Shown: positions 47,028-55,755, numbered from the stretch's first letter. The stretch: 64,000 nt of DNA from Levilactobacillus suantsaii (GCF_004115745.1 NZ_QXIL01000003.1:62001-126000); one strand, 5' to 3'. Program-made: numbers and translations. Notes: generated by a model not told the origin, from the letters alone.

Positions 47028-47055
47028 GTTTCATGAAACCACTTACATTATAGCA
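47028..47055 (-). promoter_or_regulatory. Distal extended -10 promoter with palindromic operator candidate
   Basis: TGCTATAAT (47047-47055) is followed within 8 bases by GTTTCATGAAAC (47028-47039), a perfect 12-bp palindrome located about where transcription would start. A dimeric repressor bound there would block initiation. Confidence 0.5.
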
Positions 47056-47203
47056 TGAGTGATTGAAATTAGAAACTCATAACCCCTAAAAACCTTAAGT
47101 TTTCTTGGGATTGATTGGCGACCCCCGATGGCCAAACTAAACGGGACTCCTAACGTTAGTCGCGGAGCCCCACAGAATAGTTTTTCTGATCATTGATTAG
47201 CAG

Positions 47204-47464
47204 TTAGCCAAAAAATTCTGGTTCGTCAAAAGCTTCCTGAGCCAACTCATAAATATCGTCCAGAGACAAAATATCTTCAACCGTTAACATCCGGTAATCC
47301 ACTTCTTGCTCCCGCACGGCCGTAATCACAGCTAATGGGATCTCCGCAGCAACCGCAATCTCTTGGTTGGTCAAGGGGCTCCCTAAGACACACAAAGCCC
47401 GGTCCTCCGCCGCTTCAATGGCCCGCATCTCAGCGTACCAGTTGACTTCTTGTTCTTCTTCCAT
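47204..47464 (-). CDS. Unknown small acidic protein
   Basis: This 86-residue protein is strongly acidic (many Glu and Asp), with no membrane segment. Part of it, LTNQEIAVAAEIPLAVITAVREQ (about 30-52), has the spacing of a helix-turn-helix (helix, turn at AEIP, helix). This suggests a degenerate DNA-binding or antirepressor-like fold. That reading is tentative and no family was recognised. ATG at 47464 follows AAAGGGGGAATCACTGTT. It stands alone, divergent from mscL. Confidence 0.65.
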   Translation of the reverse strand: MEEEQEVNWYAEMRAIEAAEDRALCVLGSPLTNQEIAVAAEIPLAVITAVREQEVDYRMLTVEDILSLDDIYELAQEAFDEPEFFG

Positions 47465-47656
47465 AACAGTGATTCCCCCTTTATTTAAATCCGTTTATCT
47501 TGGTGGCTATCCCCATAATATACCGGATTATGGGCCTGGTGCCTAGTCCTTTCGTGCCCGTCCCGTTAACCTTTTAACGGTCAAATAATTGTGACGTACC
47601 AGCCATTTTTATGGGCTTCATCACCGTGGTCCCTCACCATTAGCCCCGCGTTTAGG

Positions 47657-47685
47657 TTGCATTTTCCCAATAAATCGTCGAAAAT
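47657..47685 (+). promoter_or_regulatory. Possible promoter of mscL
   Basis: -35 TTGCAT (47657-47662) and -10 GAAAAT (47680-47685) have a 17-base spacer, 36 bases before the mscL ATG. The -10 is weak. Confidence 0.4.
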
Positions 47686-47721
47686 TAGGGCAAGTCAACT
47701 TAATGAGGAAGGTGTCACATT

Positions 47722-48096
47722 ATGTTTAAAGAATTTAAGGCGTTCGTGGCTCGGGGCAACGTTTTGGACCTCGCCGTTGGGGTCATTATTGGAGCAGCTT
47801 TCACCGCCATCGTGAATTCCCTGGTCGAAAATCTGATCAACCCCCTGCTCGGGATGTTCGTTGGCAGTATCGATTTTTCCAACCTGGTCTTAACCGTGGG
47901 CCAAGCACACTTTCGTTATGGGGCGTTTATCAACGCCATCATCAATTTCATTATCATCGCCTTCGTAGTCTTCTTGCTGGTCAAAACCATCAATAAGGTC
48001 CTGCCAGCCCCTAAGAAGGAAGAAGAAGCGGAGCCAACGGCCGAAGAAAAATACTTACAGGAAATCGTAACGTTGTTAAAGAAAGAGGAGCATTAG
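47722..48096 (+). CDS. mscL: Large-conductance mechanosensitive channel MscL
   Basis: This 124-residue channel forms a pentamer that opens at high membrane tension to release solutes during osmotic downshock. The start [24 protein letters not shown] contains the N-terminal amphipathic helix and TM1. TM2 is at about 68-92 ([19 protein letters not shown]), followed by a charged C-terminal bundle ending in KKEEH. ATG at 47722 has GAGGAAGG upstream. It is a single gene on the plus strand; no terminator was identified behind it. Confidence 0.97.
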   Translation: MFKEFKAFVARGNVLDLAVGVIIGAAFTAIVNSLVENLINPLLGMFVGSIDFSNLVLTVGQAHFRYGAFINAIINFIIIAFVVFLLVKTINKVLPAPKKEEEAEPTAEEKYLQEIVTLLKKEEH

Positions 48097-48136
48097 GTTT
48101 CTGAACCCCCGCAACGACTTCCCCACCCGAAAGCCG

Positions 48137-48165
48137 TTACCCATTCGACAGTAAAATGCTATACT
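48137..48165 (+). promoter_or_regulatory. Promoter of the 120-residue unknown gene
   Basis: Extended -10 TGCTATACT ending at 48165 with TTACCC (48137-48142) 17 bases before it. Start codon about 68 bases downstream. Confidence 0.55.
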
Positions 48166-48232
48166 GTTGTCAGGCTTGCTTTAGGTAAGCGACACAAAAT
48201 TGTGATATCACTGTCAAAGAGGGTATTCGACC

Positions 48233-48595
48233 ATGCGAGAAGAAAAAGTAACCTTCACCAAAACGGATTGGCAACGCGCCCAGACCGCCGTCTTCAACGA
48301 GTACGACCGGTTGATCAAACGACTCCACGTGGAGGGGGTTGATTACACCATCCTCCAAGCCCGGCGAATCGTCATCTATCAAGATTTAATTGAGGAGTGG
48401 AAACACGCCGTGCCAACGTTGATGACTGATTTAACCGATAATCCGGCCGCTTTAAGCGTCTTTGATGACCTCGCTACCGATGGTCAAAGCCACCTGCTCG
48501 ACCGGTGTGCCAAGAAGATGGAGAATTGGCCCGATTATATCCCTTCCCCCCTCACGATTTGGTTAGAGTTGGAAGAGGACGCCACGGCGGAGTAA
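48233..48595 (+). CDS. Unknown 120-residue cytoplasmic protein
   Basis: This soluble protein is predicted to be mostly helical and mildly acidic. It has no recognised domain, signal peptide or membrane segment. One notable stretch is EYDRLIKRLHVEGVDYTILQARRIVIYQDLIEEW (about 23-56), which reads like paired helices. A cysteine occurs near residue 92 (DRCAKKMENW). ATG at 48233 is preceded by AAGAGGGTATTCGACC, a moderate ribosome-binding site. It has its own promoter and a strong terminator (48628-48658), so it is a real independent unit although its role is unknown. Confidence 0.7.
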   Translation: MREEKVTFTKTDWQRAQTAVFNEYDRLIKRLHVEGVDYTILQARRIVIYQDLIEEWKHAVPTLMTDLTDNPAALSVFDDLATDGQSHLLDRCAKKMENWPDYIPSPLTIWLELEEDATAE

Positions 48596-48627
48596 GTCGA
48601 TTCACCCTATGCATCCCGTCAATTACC

Positions 48628-48658
48628 AAAAGTCTGGACCACTCGTCCGGGCTTTTTT
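48628..48658 (+). terminator. Intrinsic terminator after the 120-residue unknown gene
   Basis: AAAGTCTGGAC pairs with GTCCGGGCTTT around CACTC, then TTTT. Confidence 0.92.
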
Positions 48659-48727
48659 GTTTGGCCCCGGCTGTAGAACTTAAACTTTGCTACAATGAAC
48701 CTAAGATTTATCAGGAGGCAAATAATT

Positions 48728-48934
48728 ATGGACAACCTGATTCAACCAATTTTAGTCAAAGTACGGGCCATTCCCGCGCGCTGGGTCGTCACCTACGATT
48801 TGGAAGGCCTCGATGACGGGCAGGCGAAGGCCTTGGCGCAGAAACTCACTCAGGCGGATACCGCCCAAAGCGCCACCTACAAGGTCCGCGGCCACGCACC
48901 CCGGTCGTTGACACTTGAGGTGCATAAGCACTGA
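48728..48934 (+). CDS. Unknown 68-residue protein
   Basis: This small soluble protein is not recognised. It reads as beta-alpha-beta: strand (PILVKVRAIP, about 6-15), strand (RWVVTYDLE), helix (DDGQAKALAQKLTQA, about 29-43), strand (ATYKVRG) and strand (SLTLEVHK). ATG at 48728 has CAGGAGG 9 bases upstream; the longer frame from 48695 overlaps the -10 box TGCTACAAT at 48688-48696. It is flanked by terminators on both sides and so is monocistronic. It could bind RNA, DNA or a partner protein, but nothing in the sequence decides. Confidence 0.68.
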   Translation: MDNLIQPILVKVRAIPARWVVTYDLEGLDDGQAKALAQKLTQADTAQSATYKVRGHAPRSLTLEVHKH

Positions 48935-48948
48935 TCTCATCGTACACC

Positions 48949-48997
48949 AAAAGGCTTATCTCAATTAGCATCATGCCAACTGAGATAAGCCTTATTT
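48949..48997. terminator. Bidirectional terminator before the lepA 3' end
   Basis: AAGGCTTATCTCA pairs perfectly with TGAGATAAGCCTT across a 17-base loop, with CAAAA on one side and TATTTGG on the other. It serves the small plus-strand gene and lepA. Confidence 0.85.
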
Positions 48998-49011
48998 GGG
49001 ATTATTTAAGT

Positions 49012-50844
49012 TTACTTCGTTTCGTCTTCATCGGTCTTCAACACGGCCATGAAGGCTTCCTGGGGGATTTCAACTTGCCCCACAGCCTTCATCCGTTTCT
49101 TACCGGCCTTTTGCTTCTCTAACAGCTTCATCCGCCGAGTCCGGTCCCCTCCATACAGGTGGGCCGTCACGTCCTTGCGATAAGCCTTGATAGTCGTCCG
49201 GGCAATGATCTTCGCGCCGATGGCCGCTTGAATCGGAATCTCAAAGTTTTGCCGTGGAATGATGCCCTTCAACCGCGTCGCAATCTCCCGACCGCGCTGG
49301 GCCGCAAAGGTCCGGTGGGCAATGAAACTCAAGGCATCCACCTTGTCGCCGTTCAACAACAGGTCGATTTTGACCAGGTCACTTTCCTGATACCCGTTCA
49401 TCTCATAATCTAAGGACCCGTAACCGCGGGTACTGGACTTTAACTTATCAAAGAAATCGAAAATGATTTCGGACAACGGCATGTTGTAGACGATGTTGAC
49501 CCGGTAATCGTCCAGGTATTCCATGGTCACGAACTGCCCGCGCCGGTGCTGACATAGCTCCATCACCGCCCCCACGTAGTCGTTGGGGACCATGACGGTC
49601 GCCTTAACGATGGGTTCTTCGATGCGCTTGATAGCCGCCGCTTCCGGCATTTCGGACGGGTTTTCGACTTCCTTCATCGTGCCATCCGTCAAGTAGGCAT
49701 GGTACGTGACCGATGGTGCCGTGGTAATCAAATCCAGGTTGAATTCCCGTTCCAGGCGTTCCTGGACCACGTCCATATGGAGCATCCCCAAGAACCCACA
49801 CCGGAAGCCAAAACCTAATGCTTGGGAGGATTCTGGTTCAAATTCCAAGGCCGCATCATTTAACTTCAACTTTTCCAAAGCTTCCCGTAAGTCGTTCAAC
49901 TTGGCATTATCCGTCGGGTAAAGTCCCGCGTAGACCATCGGATTCATTTCCCGGTAGCCCGGTAAGGCCTTAGCCGCCGGGTCGTCAGCATTAGTCACGG
50001 TATCCCCGACTCGGGTCTTCGTGATGTCCTTGATAGCCGCCGTGATGTAACCCACATCCCCGGCAATCAAGTAGTCGCGACTTAGAGGTTTGGGCGAGTT
50101 CACGCCCACTTCGGTGACTTCATATTCCGTTTCACTGTTCATCATTCGAATCTTGTCACCGGGGCGCACCGTGCCGTCATACAACCGCACGCTCAACACA
50201 ACGCCGCGATAATCGTCGTAGACCGAGTCAAAGACCAACGCCTTCAACGGCGCGGTCAAATCACCAGTCGGTGCCGGCACCTTGGCCACGATCTGTTCCA
50301 AGAGGTCTTCGATACCGATGCCCTGCTTGGCACTGGCCAAAACGGCATCGGAAGCATCCAAGCCAATCACGTCTTCGATTTCTTTTTTGACCTTATCAGG
50401 GTTAGCCGATGGCAGATCGATCTTATTGATCACCGGGACGATTTCCAGGTCATCATCGAGGGCCAAGTAGACGTTGGCTAGGGTCTGAGCTTCGACCCCT
50501 TGAGCCGCGTCGACGACCAAGACGGCGCCTTCACACGCCGCTAAGCTCCGCGAAACTTCATAGGAGAAGTCCACGTGGCCGGGAGTATCGATCAAGTGAA
50601 ATTCGTAATCATGACCGTCCTTAGCGTGGTAGGTCAGTTCGACGGCGTTCAGCTTGATGGTGATGCCGCGTTCCCGTTCCAAGTCCATGTTATCCAGGAT
50701 TTGGTCTTGCATGTCTCGCTTGGCGACCGTATCGGTCATTTCCAAGATCCGGTCCGCGAGGGTCGATTTCCCGTGGTCGATATGGGCCACAATGGAAAAA
50801 TTCCGAATATATTTTTGATGTTGCGCTAATTTCTCCAAATCCAT
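49012..50844 (-). CDS. lepA: Elongation factor 4 (LepA)
   Basis: This 610-residue translational GTPase acts on stalled or badly translocated ribosomes. The G domain has [10 protein letters not shown] (about 18-27, Walker A AHIDHGKS), DTPGHVDF (about 82-89) and NKIDLPSA (about 137-144). EF-G-like domains II, III and V follow, and then the LepA-specific C-terminal domain with [15 protein letters not shown] and [20 protein letters not shown] at 50844 is chosen because the promoter (-10 at 50880-50885) puts transcription start near 50874. That leaves almost no leader for the in-frame ATG at 50868, and AGGA stands just before 50844. Confidence 0.97.
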   Translation of the reverse strand: MDLEKLAQHQKYIRNFSIVAHIDHGKSTLADRILEMTDTVAKRDMQDQILDNMDLERERGITIKLNAVELTYHAKDGHDYEFHLIDTPGHVDFSYEVSRSLAACEGAVLVVDAAQGVEAQTLANVYLALDDDLEIVPVINKIDLPSANPDKVKKEIEDVIGLDASDAVLASAKQGIGIEDLLEQIVAKVPAPTGDLTAPLKALVFDSVYDDYRGVVLSVRLYDGTVRPGDKIRMMNSETEYEVTEVGVNSPKPLSRDYLIAGDVGYITAAIKDITKTRVGDTVTNADDPAAKALPGYREMNPMVYAGLYPTDNAKLNDLREALEKLKLNDAALEFEPESSQALGFGFRCGFLGMLHMDVVQERLEREFNLDLITTAPSVTYHAYLTDGTMKEVENPSEMPEAAAIKRIEEPIVKATVMVPNDYVGAVMELCQHRRGQFVTMEYLDDYRVNIVYNMPLSEIIFDFFDKLKSSTRGYGSLDYEMNGYQESDLVKIDLLLNGDKVDALSFIAHRTFAAQRGREIATRLKGIIPRQNFEIPIQAAIGAKIIARTTIKAYRKDVTAHLYGGDRTRRMKLLEKQKAGKKRMKAVGQVEIPQEAFMAVLKTDEDETK

Positions 50845-50879
50845 TTGCGTTCCTACTTTCTTTACCATTTGTCTCGATA

Positions 50880-50908
50880 ATTATACCAACCATCACGGGG
50901 AAGTACAA
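50880..50908 (-). promoter_or_regulatory. Promoter of lepA
   Basis: On the minus strand -35 TTGTAC (50903-50908) and -10 TATAAT (50880-50885) are 17 bases apart. The spacing of the start codon to this promoter decides the lepA start. Confidence 0.8.
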
Positions 50909-50926
50909 ACTTAGGCCCACGCACAC

Positions 50927-50957
50927 AAAAAGGCGACCGACAAGTTGCCGAACGCCT
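50927..50957 (-). terminator. Intrinsic terminator of the dlt operon
   Basis: The minus strand has AGGCGTTCGGCAA pairing with TTGTCGGTCGCCT, then TTTT. It lies 10 bases past the dltD stop. Confidence 0.88.
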
Positions 50958-50966
50958 CCCCTGACC

Positions 50967-52256
50967 CTATTTCGATGTGACCTTATAAGCGGCTAAACGC
51001 TCCGGTGGTAACTGTTGCCACTGTTGCGAGTAGAACTTATCGTTAATATTGTAATGTGGCGCTGGTTGGGACTTGGTCAAGAACGGATTGAGTTGTTGAT
51101 CCACGGCTAACCAGCCGCGCCACCCCAGATGAATCGTATCCGTCATGAAGTACGGCACGTTACCATCGTGGCTCAAATCACAGATGTGCGTGAAACCTTG
51201 CGATTCCAATTGGTAGCGAATCTTGCGGTCGAACTGGCGCAACATCGACTTGGATAACCCCGTGTACGCGGACCAGCGGTCATTGACCGGCGGGATGATA
51301 AACATCACGTTGGTGTCCAACCGCGCAAATTGATCCAAGACCAGTTGGAAATCCGCAAACTCTGGGGATTGCGTGTAGCTGAGGTTCTTTTGGAAGTTCT
51401 TCAGCTTCCCCTTGCGAATCACCTTTTTTAACCGTTGCTTATAAAAGGTATCACTGATGTGGAACCGGTTATTACCCGTTTGGGCTTTCCCCAACTGACC
51501 GGCCAGGCGATTCAACGTAGCGTAGGAGTAATGAGTGGGTAACTTCTTCGTTTGTTGCATCACCTTGTTTAGGTTCTGCGACGGCAAGTTAATTCCGGAG
51601 AAGAATTGATCTTCTTGCGTCAGCATGTTCATTTTGGCACGCAGGTAAACTTTTTGGTAGTCAGTCAACGACTTCCCAGACGCCACCCGCTGCAACGCCG
51701 CGTAAATGAAGTGGTCAGATTGTGCGACCGGCATCTGCAGCAAGCGTTTGGCGGCGTACCGGTCAATGGCATCGTGCCGGTAATGCGACAGCCACTCCGT
51801 CGTTTGTAGCTGGGAGTAGTAGAAGCCAAAGGCGTCTTTACGCGTCCCATTTTTGACGAACCACTGCGGTGAAATCACGAAGACTGCCTTTTTATGCCGC
51901 AAGTCCCCCTGGATGTTTTGCATCACGAAGAACTGCGTCAGAGATTGCGTGCCCCGTGCCCCCAACAGAAACGGCCGGTAACTCCGGTCGTACTTTTGGG
52001 CCAGAACCGACGGGTGCATCGGATCGAACCGCGACCACTCCGATGAGCCAAAGAACGGCACGTAATTTTCTCCGAGTGCGGCCGCCTTGAGTCGTTTACC
52101 CTTCAACACATTGGGTGATAAGGAAACGGCTGCTTGACGTTCTTCACCTGCGCTGACGTGCTTAAAGCCGAAAGTAACTGGTGAGACGAATACCGCGAGA
52201 ACCAGCAGGGCCGCTAAAATAATCGGCCCAAAAATCCGTAGTAGTCGCTTAGCCAT
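50967..52256 (-). CDS. dltD: D-alanine transfer protein DltD
   Basis: This 429-residue protein is held outside the membrane by one N-terminal helix (about 8-28). It belongs to the SGNH-like DltD family and moves D-alanine onto lipoteichoic acid in the last step of the pathway. The nucleophile motif GSSEWSR lies at residues 70-76 (Ser71). The partner catalytic residues are in DTIHLGWRGW near residue 385. ATG at 52256 follows three bases after dltC. It ends the dltXABCD operon. Confidence 0.95.
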   Translation of the reverse strand: MAKRLLRIFGPIILAALLVLAVFVSPVTFGFKHVSAGEERQAAVSLSPNVLKGKRLKAAALGENYVPFFGSSEWSRFDPMHPSVLAQKYDRSYRPFLLGARGTQSLTQFFVMQNIQGDLRHKKAVFVISPQWFVKNGTRKDAFGFYYSQLQTTEWLSHYRHDAIDRYAAKRLLQMPVAQSDHFIYAALQRVASGKSLTDYQKVYLRAKMNMLTQEDQFFSGINLPSQNLNKVMQQTKKLPTHYSYATLNRLAGQLGKAQTGNNRFHISDTFYKQRLKKVIRKGKLKNFQKNLSYTQSPEFADFQLVLDQFARLDTNVMFIIPPVNDRWSAYTGLSKSMLRQFDRKIRYQLESQGFTHICDLSHDGNVPYFMTDTIHLGWRGWLAVDQQLNPFLTKSQPAPHYNINDKFYSQQWQQLPPERLAAYKVTSK

Positions 52257-52259
52257 TAG

Positions 52260-52493
52260 TTAGACCAGGCTTTCCACTTTAGTAATGATTTTGTTGGGCG
52301 TGTCCCACTCTGACCGCTCAAATTCAGAGACTGGCACACTGATTCCTAACTCGCTTTGTAATTGCAAAAGCAGTTGCACAGATCCCATGGAATCCAGTAA
52401 GCCACTATCGAACAAGTTATCGTCCATCGCTCCACTGACATCGTTCCCCGTTAGATCTGCTAAAATTTCTAATACCGTTGCTTGAACATCCAT
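52260..52493 (-). CDS. dltC: D-alanyl carrier protein DltC
   Basis: This 77-residue acyl-carrier-like protein carries D-alanine on a phosphopantetheine arm from DltA to the membrane machinery. The attachment serine sits in [11 protein letters not shown] (about residues 32-42, Ser35). The acidic helical character is typical. ATG at 52493 follows AGGGGGAAATAACA. It lies between dltB and dltD. Confidence 0.96.
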   Translation of the reverse strand: MDVQATVLEILADLTGNDVSGAMDDNLFDSGLLDSMGSVQLLLQLQSELGISVPVSEFERSEWDTPNKIITKVESLV

Positions 52494-52529
52494 TGTTATT
52501 TCCCCCTAAATGAAATTGAAGACTCCGTT

Positions 52530-53741
52530 TTAATTGGTGAACCAAAGTTGATTCAAGAATCCTGAGAAAATCAGAAAACTAAAGCACACCAGGTTGGCCG
52601 TTAAGAAGATGGCGAACCACTGGGTGAACCGGTTATGCGGCACACTCTCACGGTGCTTCTTCTTGTAACGTAACCAGGCATCGTTGATCACTAATGCACA
52701 GCCGTGGAACAGGCCGTACGTGATGTAATACCAGGTCACCCCGTGCCAAAACCCCATGACTAACATGTTGATGATGTACGTCACGTTAGCCGTCGTGCGC
52801 GGATTTTTGAAGACGCGGTGCTTCATGAACCAAAAGACCAAGCGCATGTAGATAAAGTCCCGGAACCAGAAGGACAACGTGATGTGCCACCGATTCCAGA
52901 AATCCTTGATGTTAGGTGAACGCCAAGGTTGCTTAAAGTTCATCGGCGTGGCAATGCCCATCAGATACGAGGTCCCCACAGCAAACAAACTGTACCCCGC
53001 AAAATCAAAGAACAAGTAAGCACTGTAGACGTACATGTAGCCTAGAACCGGCCAGGACAGATCCAGGAACCCGCCCCGCGCTTGCATCCCCATTTGGAGC
53101 AACCGTGGCAATAAGATTTGCCCGAAGTAATAAGCCAGAATGAACTTGTACAAAAAGCCGACGAAGATGTAGCGCACACCCTTTTGAATCATCCCCAAAT
53201 AGGTGTCGCGGTCCGGCACCGACCGGTAATCGTGCTCAAAGCGCCGGTAACGGTCGATGGGCCCCGAAGAAATCGTGGGGAAAAAGAGCATAAACTGCAG
53301 AAACGTCATAATCTGAAAGTTTTTCAACGTGCCATCGCGCGTCTCCATCATGGTCTGCACGGCCCGAAACGTCAGGTAACTGATCCCCAGAAACCCAATC
53401 AACGAGTTCTGCCCGTTTTCCACGGCCGGCGTCACTTTGACGATGGTCAGCGGTAGAATGGCCAGGATGACCATCAGATAGAAAATCGGTCCCGAATTTT
53501 TTTGCTTTCGGTAGACGGCATACCCCCAGGTTAGCAACACTTCATACGAAATGTAGACGATCAAAGCCACCCCTTGGGTCCATTTGGGCCCGCCGAAGGT
53601 CAGCACCAGAAAGAAGATCGAGATAATCGTTTCGTATAGTCGTGAGCGTCTACCGTATAGCAAGCCAATGACGAGTGGGATGAGCGCCACCCCTAAAATG
53701 GCAAAGTAGGTGGGGTTCCCGTACGGTTCAAATGACAGCAT
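52530..53741 (-). CDS. dltB: D-alanyl transfer MBOAT protein DltB
   Basis: This 403-residue polytopic membrane protein of the MBOAT family passes D-alanine from DltC across the membrane. It has ten or more helices. The essential MBOAT histidine is in GFWHGVTWYYITYG (about residues 333-346). RFGGPKWTQG-like and WNRWHITLSFW (about 284-294) motifs are also conserved. ATG at 53741 overlaps the dltA stop by one base, indicating coupling. Confidence 0.96.
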   Translation of the reverse strand: MLSFEPYGNPTYFAILGVALIPLVIGLLYGRRSRLYETIISIFFLVLTFGGPKWTQGVALIVYISYEVLLTWGYAVYRKQKNSGPIFYLMVILAILPLTIVKVTPAVENGQNSLIGFLGISYLTFRAVQTMMETRDGTLKNFQIMTFLQFMLFFPTISSGPIDRYRRFEHDYRSVPDRDTYLGMIQKGVRYIFVGFLYKFILAYYFGQILLPRLLQMGMQARGGFLDLSWPVLGYMYVYSAYLFFDFAGYSLFAVGTSYLMGIATPMNFKQPWRSPNIKDFWNRWHITLSFWFRDFIYMRLVFWFMKHRVFKNPRTTANVTYIINMLVMGFWHGVTWYYITYGLFHGCALVINDAWLRYKKKHRESVPHNRFTQWFAIFLTANLVCFSFLIFSGFLNQLWFTN

Positions 53742-55264
53742 CAGTGATTGACCTCGGCAATAATCGATTTAATGTCAACCTTGCCGTTGGGGGTCATCGG
53801 TAAGCTGTCCTTGTAAACAAAGCGTTGCGGAATCATGTATTCCATCATGTCGCCGCCTTGTAAGGTTTCCTTAATGGCCTTGGTCAACGCCAACGCCGTC
53901 ATCTCGTGTTGAATCGGCACCACCCAGGCCACCAGTTGGCTGACCTTATGGTTTTGGTCGTAACGCGGCACCGCGACGCCCACTTGGATATGGTCTTCTT
54001 GGGACAGATAGTGGTTCACCTCTTCCAATTCGATCCGGTACCCGTGGAGCTTGATTTGAAAGTCGGTCCGGCCCCGGTACATGAACAAACCATTGTCTAA
54101 CGCCACGCCCAGGTCCCCGGAACGGTAAACGCGCGTGCCGTGCCAGTCGATAAAGGCGCTAGCCGTCTTGTCTGGATTATGCAGGTACCCCTTAGACATC
54201 GATGGACCACTGATCAGAATCTCGCCTTCCGTTCCCGTCGGCACTTCGTTCAAGTGTTCATCAACCACGGTCAACTTGGTGTCTTCCTTGGCATAGCCAA
54301 TCGGTAACCGCGGGTAATCCGCCAAAATCTGTGGTGTGATTTCGACCTGCGTGACCGCCACCGTCGTTTCCGTTGGCCCGTAAGTGTTGAAGATGCGGGC
54401 TTGCGGGAAGCGCTGGTGCAAGTTTTCAGCCGTGGCGTGCGTCAATTCTTCCCCGCAGAACAAGAACCGTTGCAAATCTGGATAATGTTTGCCATCAAAG
54501 GTTGGTTCCAGTAAGCAGATGTCCATAAAGGACGGCGTCGAGACCCAAACGTTCAGCCGCATTTGCGGGAGCGTCTCGAAAAGGCCCTTAAAGTTATCGG
54601 TCACCTTTTTGGGCAACGCCACTAACGTCCCCCCACTGGCCAAAGTTGGTCCCCAGTCCATCACGGACAAGTCAAACGAGTACGGTGCTTGGGCCAACGT
54701 CCGCGGGGCTGCTGGTAAGGCAAAATCATCGCTGAGCATCCAGTTCACGTAGCTCAACAGGTTGGCGTGCGAAATTTGAACGCCCTTCGGTTTTCCCGTC
54801 GTGCCGGACGTAAAGATGATGTAGTAGGTCTCATCCCCCGTCACAGCGTGGTCTACCTGATACGTTACCGGTGTTTTAAAAATCGTCCGTAAGCGGTCCA
54901 GTGTAATCACCGTGGTGTTCGGTAACTCGGTCTGTAAACTCGCCACCGCGATGACCGCTCCCGGATGGGCAATATAATTAATCGTGGTCAAGCGTTCTAG
55001 TGGTGAGTGCGTATCAATCGGCACATAAGCGTGTCCACTCTTGACGACGCCTAAGAACGTCGCCATCATCTCAAAGGTCTGGCCCCCGTAAACTAAGATG
55101 GGGGCCTCCCGTGGCAGTTGCAGGGCGTCTATCGCGGCCGCTAAAGCGTCCGATGCGCGTTTCAACGTCGCGTAAGTCTGCGTCTGGCCTAAATCATCGT
55201 AAGCTAACCGATCCGGCGTGGTTACTGCCACTTGGTCGATCGCCGTAATTAAATTATCAATCAA
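53741..55264 (-). CDS. dltA: D-alanine:D-alanyl carrier protein ligase DltA
   Basis: This 507-residue adenylating enzyme activates D-alanine with ATP and loads it on DltC. ANL-superfamily motifs are A3 FTSGTTGKPKG (about 150-160), A5 NTYGPTETTVA (about 293-303), A7 YRSGDLG (about 382-388) and the C-terminal catalytic lysine in TPNGKVD (about 492-498). The start seems to be TTG at 55264 (MIDNLITA) with GGGGGG 7 bases upstream; no ATG fits. It follows dltX by 41 bases. Confidence 0.96.
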   Translation of the reverse strand: MIDNLITAIDQVAVTTPDRLAYDDLGQTQTYATLKRASDALAAAIDALQLPREAPILVYGGQTFEMMATFLGVVKSGHAYVPIDTHSPLERLTTINYIAHPGAVIAVASLQTELPNTTVITLDRLRTIFKTPVTYQVDHAVTGDETYYIIFTSGTTGKPKGVQISHANLLSYVNWMLSDDFALPAAPRTLAQAPYSFDLSVMDWGPTLASGGTLVALPKKVTDNFKGLFETLPQMRLNVWVSTPSFMDICLLEPTFDGKHYPDLQRFLFCGEELTHATAENLHQRFPQARIFNTYGPTETTVAVTQVEITPQILADYPRLPIGYAKEDTKLTVVDEHLNEVPTGTEGEILISGPSMSKGYLHNPDKTASAFIDWHGTRVYRSGDLGVALDNGLFMYRGRTDFQIKLHGYRIELEEVNHYLSQEDHIQVGVAVPRYDQNHKVSQLVAWVVPIQHEMTALALTKAIKETLQGGDMMEYMIPQRFVYKDSLPMTPNGKVDIKSIIAEVNH

Positions 55265-55305
55265 TCTTTATCCCCCCAAAGAAATTCAATTTTCGTCACG
55301 AACCG

Positions 55306-55455
55306 TTAGAATTCGTTATAGATAAACGTGGTGCTTTGTAACCCACTGTATCCATACAGATAAACTAACGCCATGATGATCGCAAAGTAGAAAACGGTCC
55401 AGCCAATGAAGGCCACCACTGGCTGATGCAAAATTGCCAGCCACTTTGTGCGCAT
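55306..55455 (-). CDS. dltX: Teichoic acid D-Ala incorporation-associated protein DltX
   Basis: This 49-residue single-helix membrane protein is conserved as the first gene of Gram-positive dlt operons and is required for D-alanylation, with a proposed role at the DltB-DltD step. The sequence starts MRTKWLAILHQPVV, has a hydrophobic helix (about 14-33) and ends with the conserved FIYNEF. ATG at 55455 has GGGGGTG about 9 bases upstream. It is short enough to be missed by length-filtered gene finding. It is expressed from the promoter at 55595-55623. Confidence 0.93.
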   Translation of the reverse strand: MRTKWLAILHQPVVAFIGWTVFYFAIIMALVYLYGYSGLQSTTFIYNEF

Positions 55456-55592
55456 GAATTTTCACCCCCAAATTACCCGACTTAATCGTGATGCGATCCC
55501 CGTGTCGGTGTCGTTCAGTTACACGATCTGTCCTTCTCCCACGAAGAACGGCGTGTCGGCAACGCCGGGAGTCCCGGTGATTGCTTATGTTT
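55456..55592 (-). other. Long structured leader of the dlt operon
   Basis: About 135 untranslated bases lie between the dlt promoter and dltX. They contain several short hairpins in sequence: CCGGG-act-CCCGG, CGGCGT-tgccgac-ACGCCG (these two share bases and exclude each other), and further GTTC/GAAC and ATCG/CGAT pairs. No known riboswitch class was recognised. Confidence 0.4.
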
Positions 55593-55594
55593 TG

Positions 55595-55623
55595 AGATTA
55601 GCATTGCCCCTGTTTGATTGCAA
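55595..55623 (-). promoter_or_regulatory. Promoter of the dlt operon
   Basis: On the minus strand -35 TTGCAA (55618-55623) and -10 TAATCT (55595-55600) are spaced 17 bases apart, with TGC just before the -10. Confidence 0.6.
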
Positions 55624-55684
55624 ACGACACCCCCTAACCTTAACAGTTTCTTTTCATTTTTCACGATTTAGTTAATTGTGTAAC

Positions 55685-55718
55685 CAAAAAAAGGCCACTG
55701 AACACTTTCAGTGGCCTT
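55685..55718 (-). terminator. Intrinsic terminator of the hrcA-grpE-dnaK-dnaJ operon
   Basis: The minus strand has AAGGCCACTGAA pairing perfectly with TTCAGTGGCCTT around AGTG, then TTTTT. Confidence 0.96.
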
Positions 55719-55755
55719 GATGGCTGGAACCTAGGAACACTTCCCAGGTCAATCA

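Larger units (their letters stand above)
46839..47203. other. Gene-free regulatory region upstream of the 105-residue unknown gene
   Basis: This stretch of 365 bases holds two candidate minus-strand promoters. One has TTGCAT (46954-46959) with TACTAT (46931-46936), 17 bases apart. The other has an extended -10 TGCTATAAT at 47047-47055, followed at once by a perfect 12-bp palindrome (47028-47039). The 47160-47205 part has a weak terminator hairpin of the 86-residue gene (GGGGCTCC with GGAGTCCC). No further open frame with a ribosome-binding site was seen. Confidence 0.55.

Noticed and set aside
55448-55675. 75-codon plus-strand frame opposite the dlt promoter and leader
   Set aside because: It covers the dlt promoter and leader in antisense; no ribosome-binding site or recognisable sequence.
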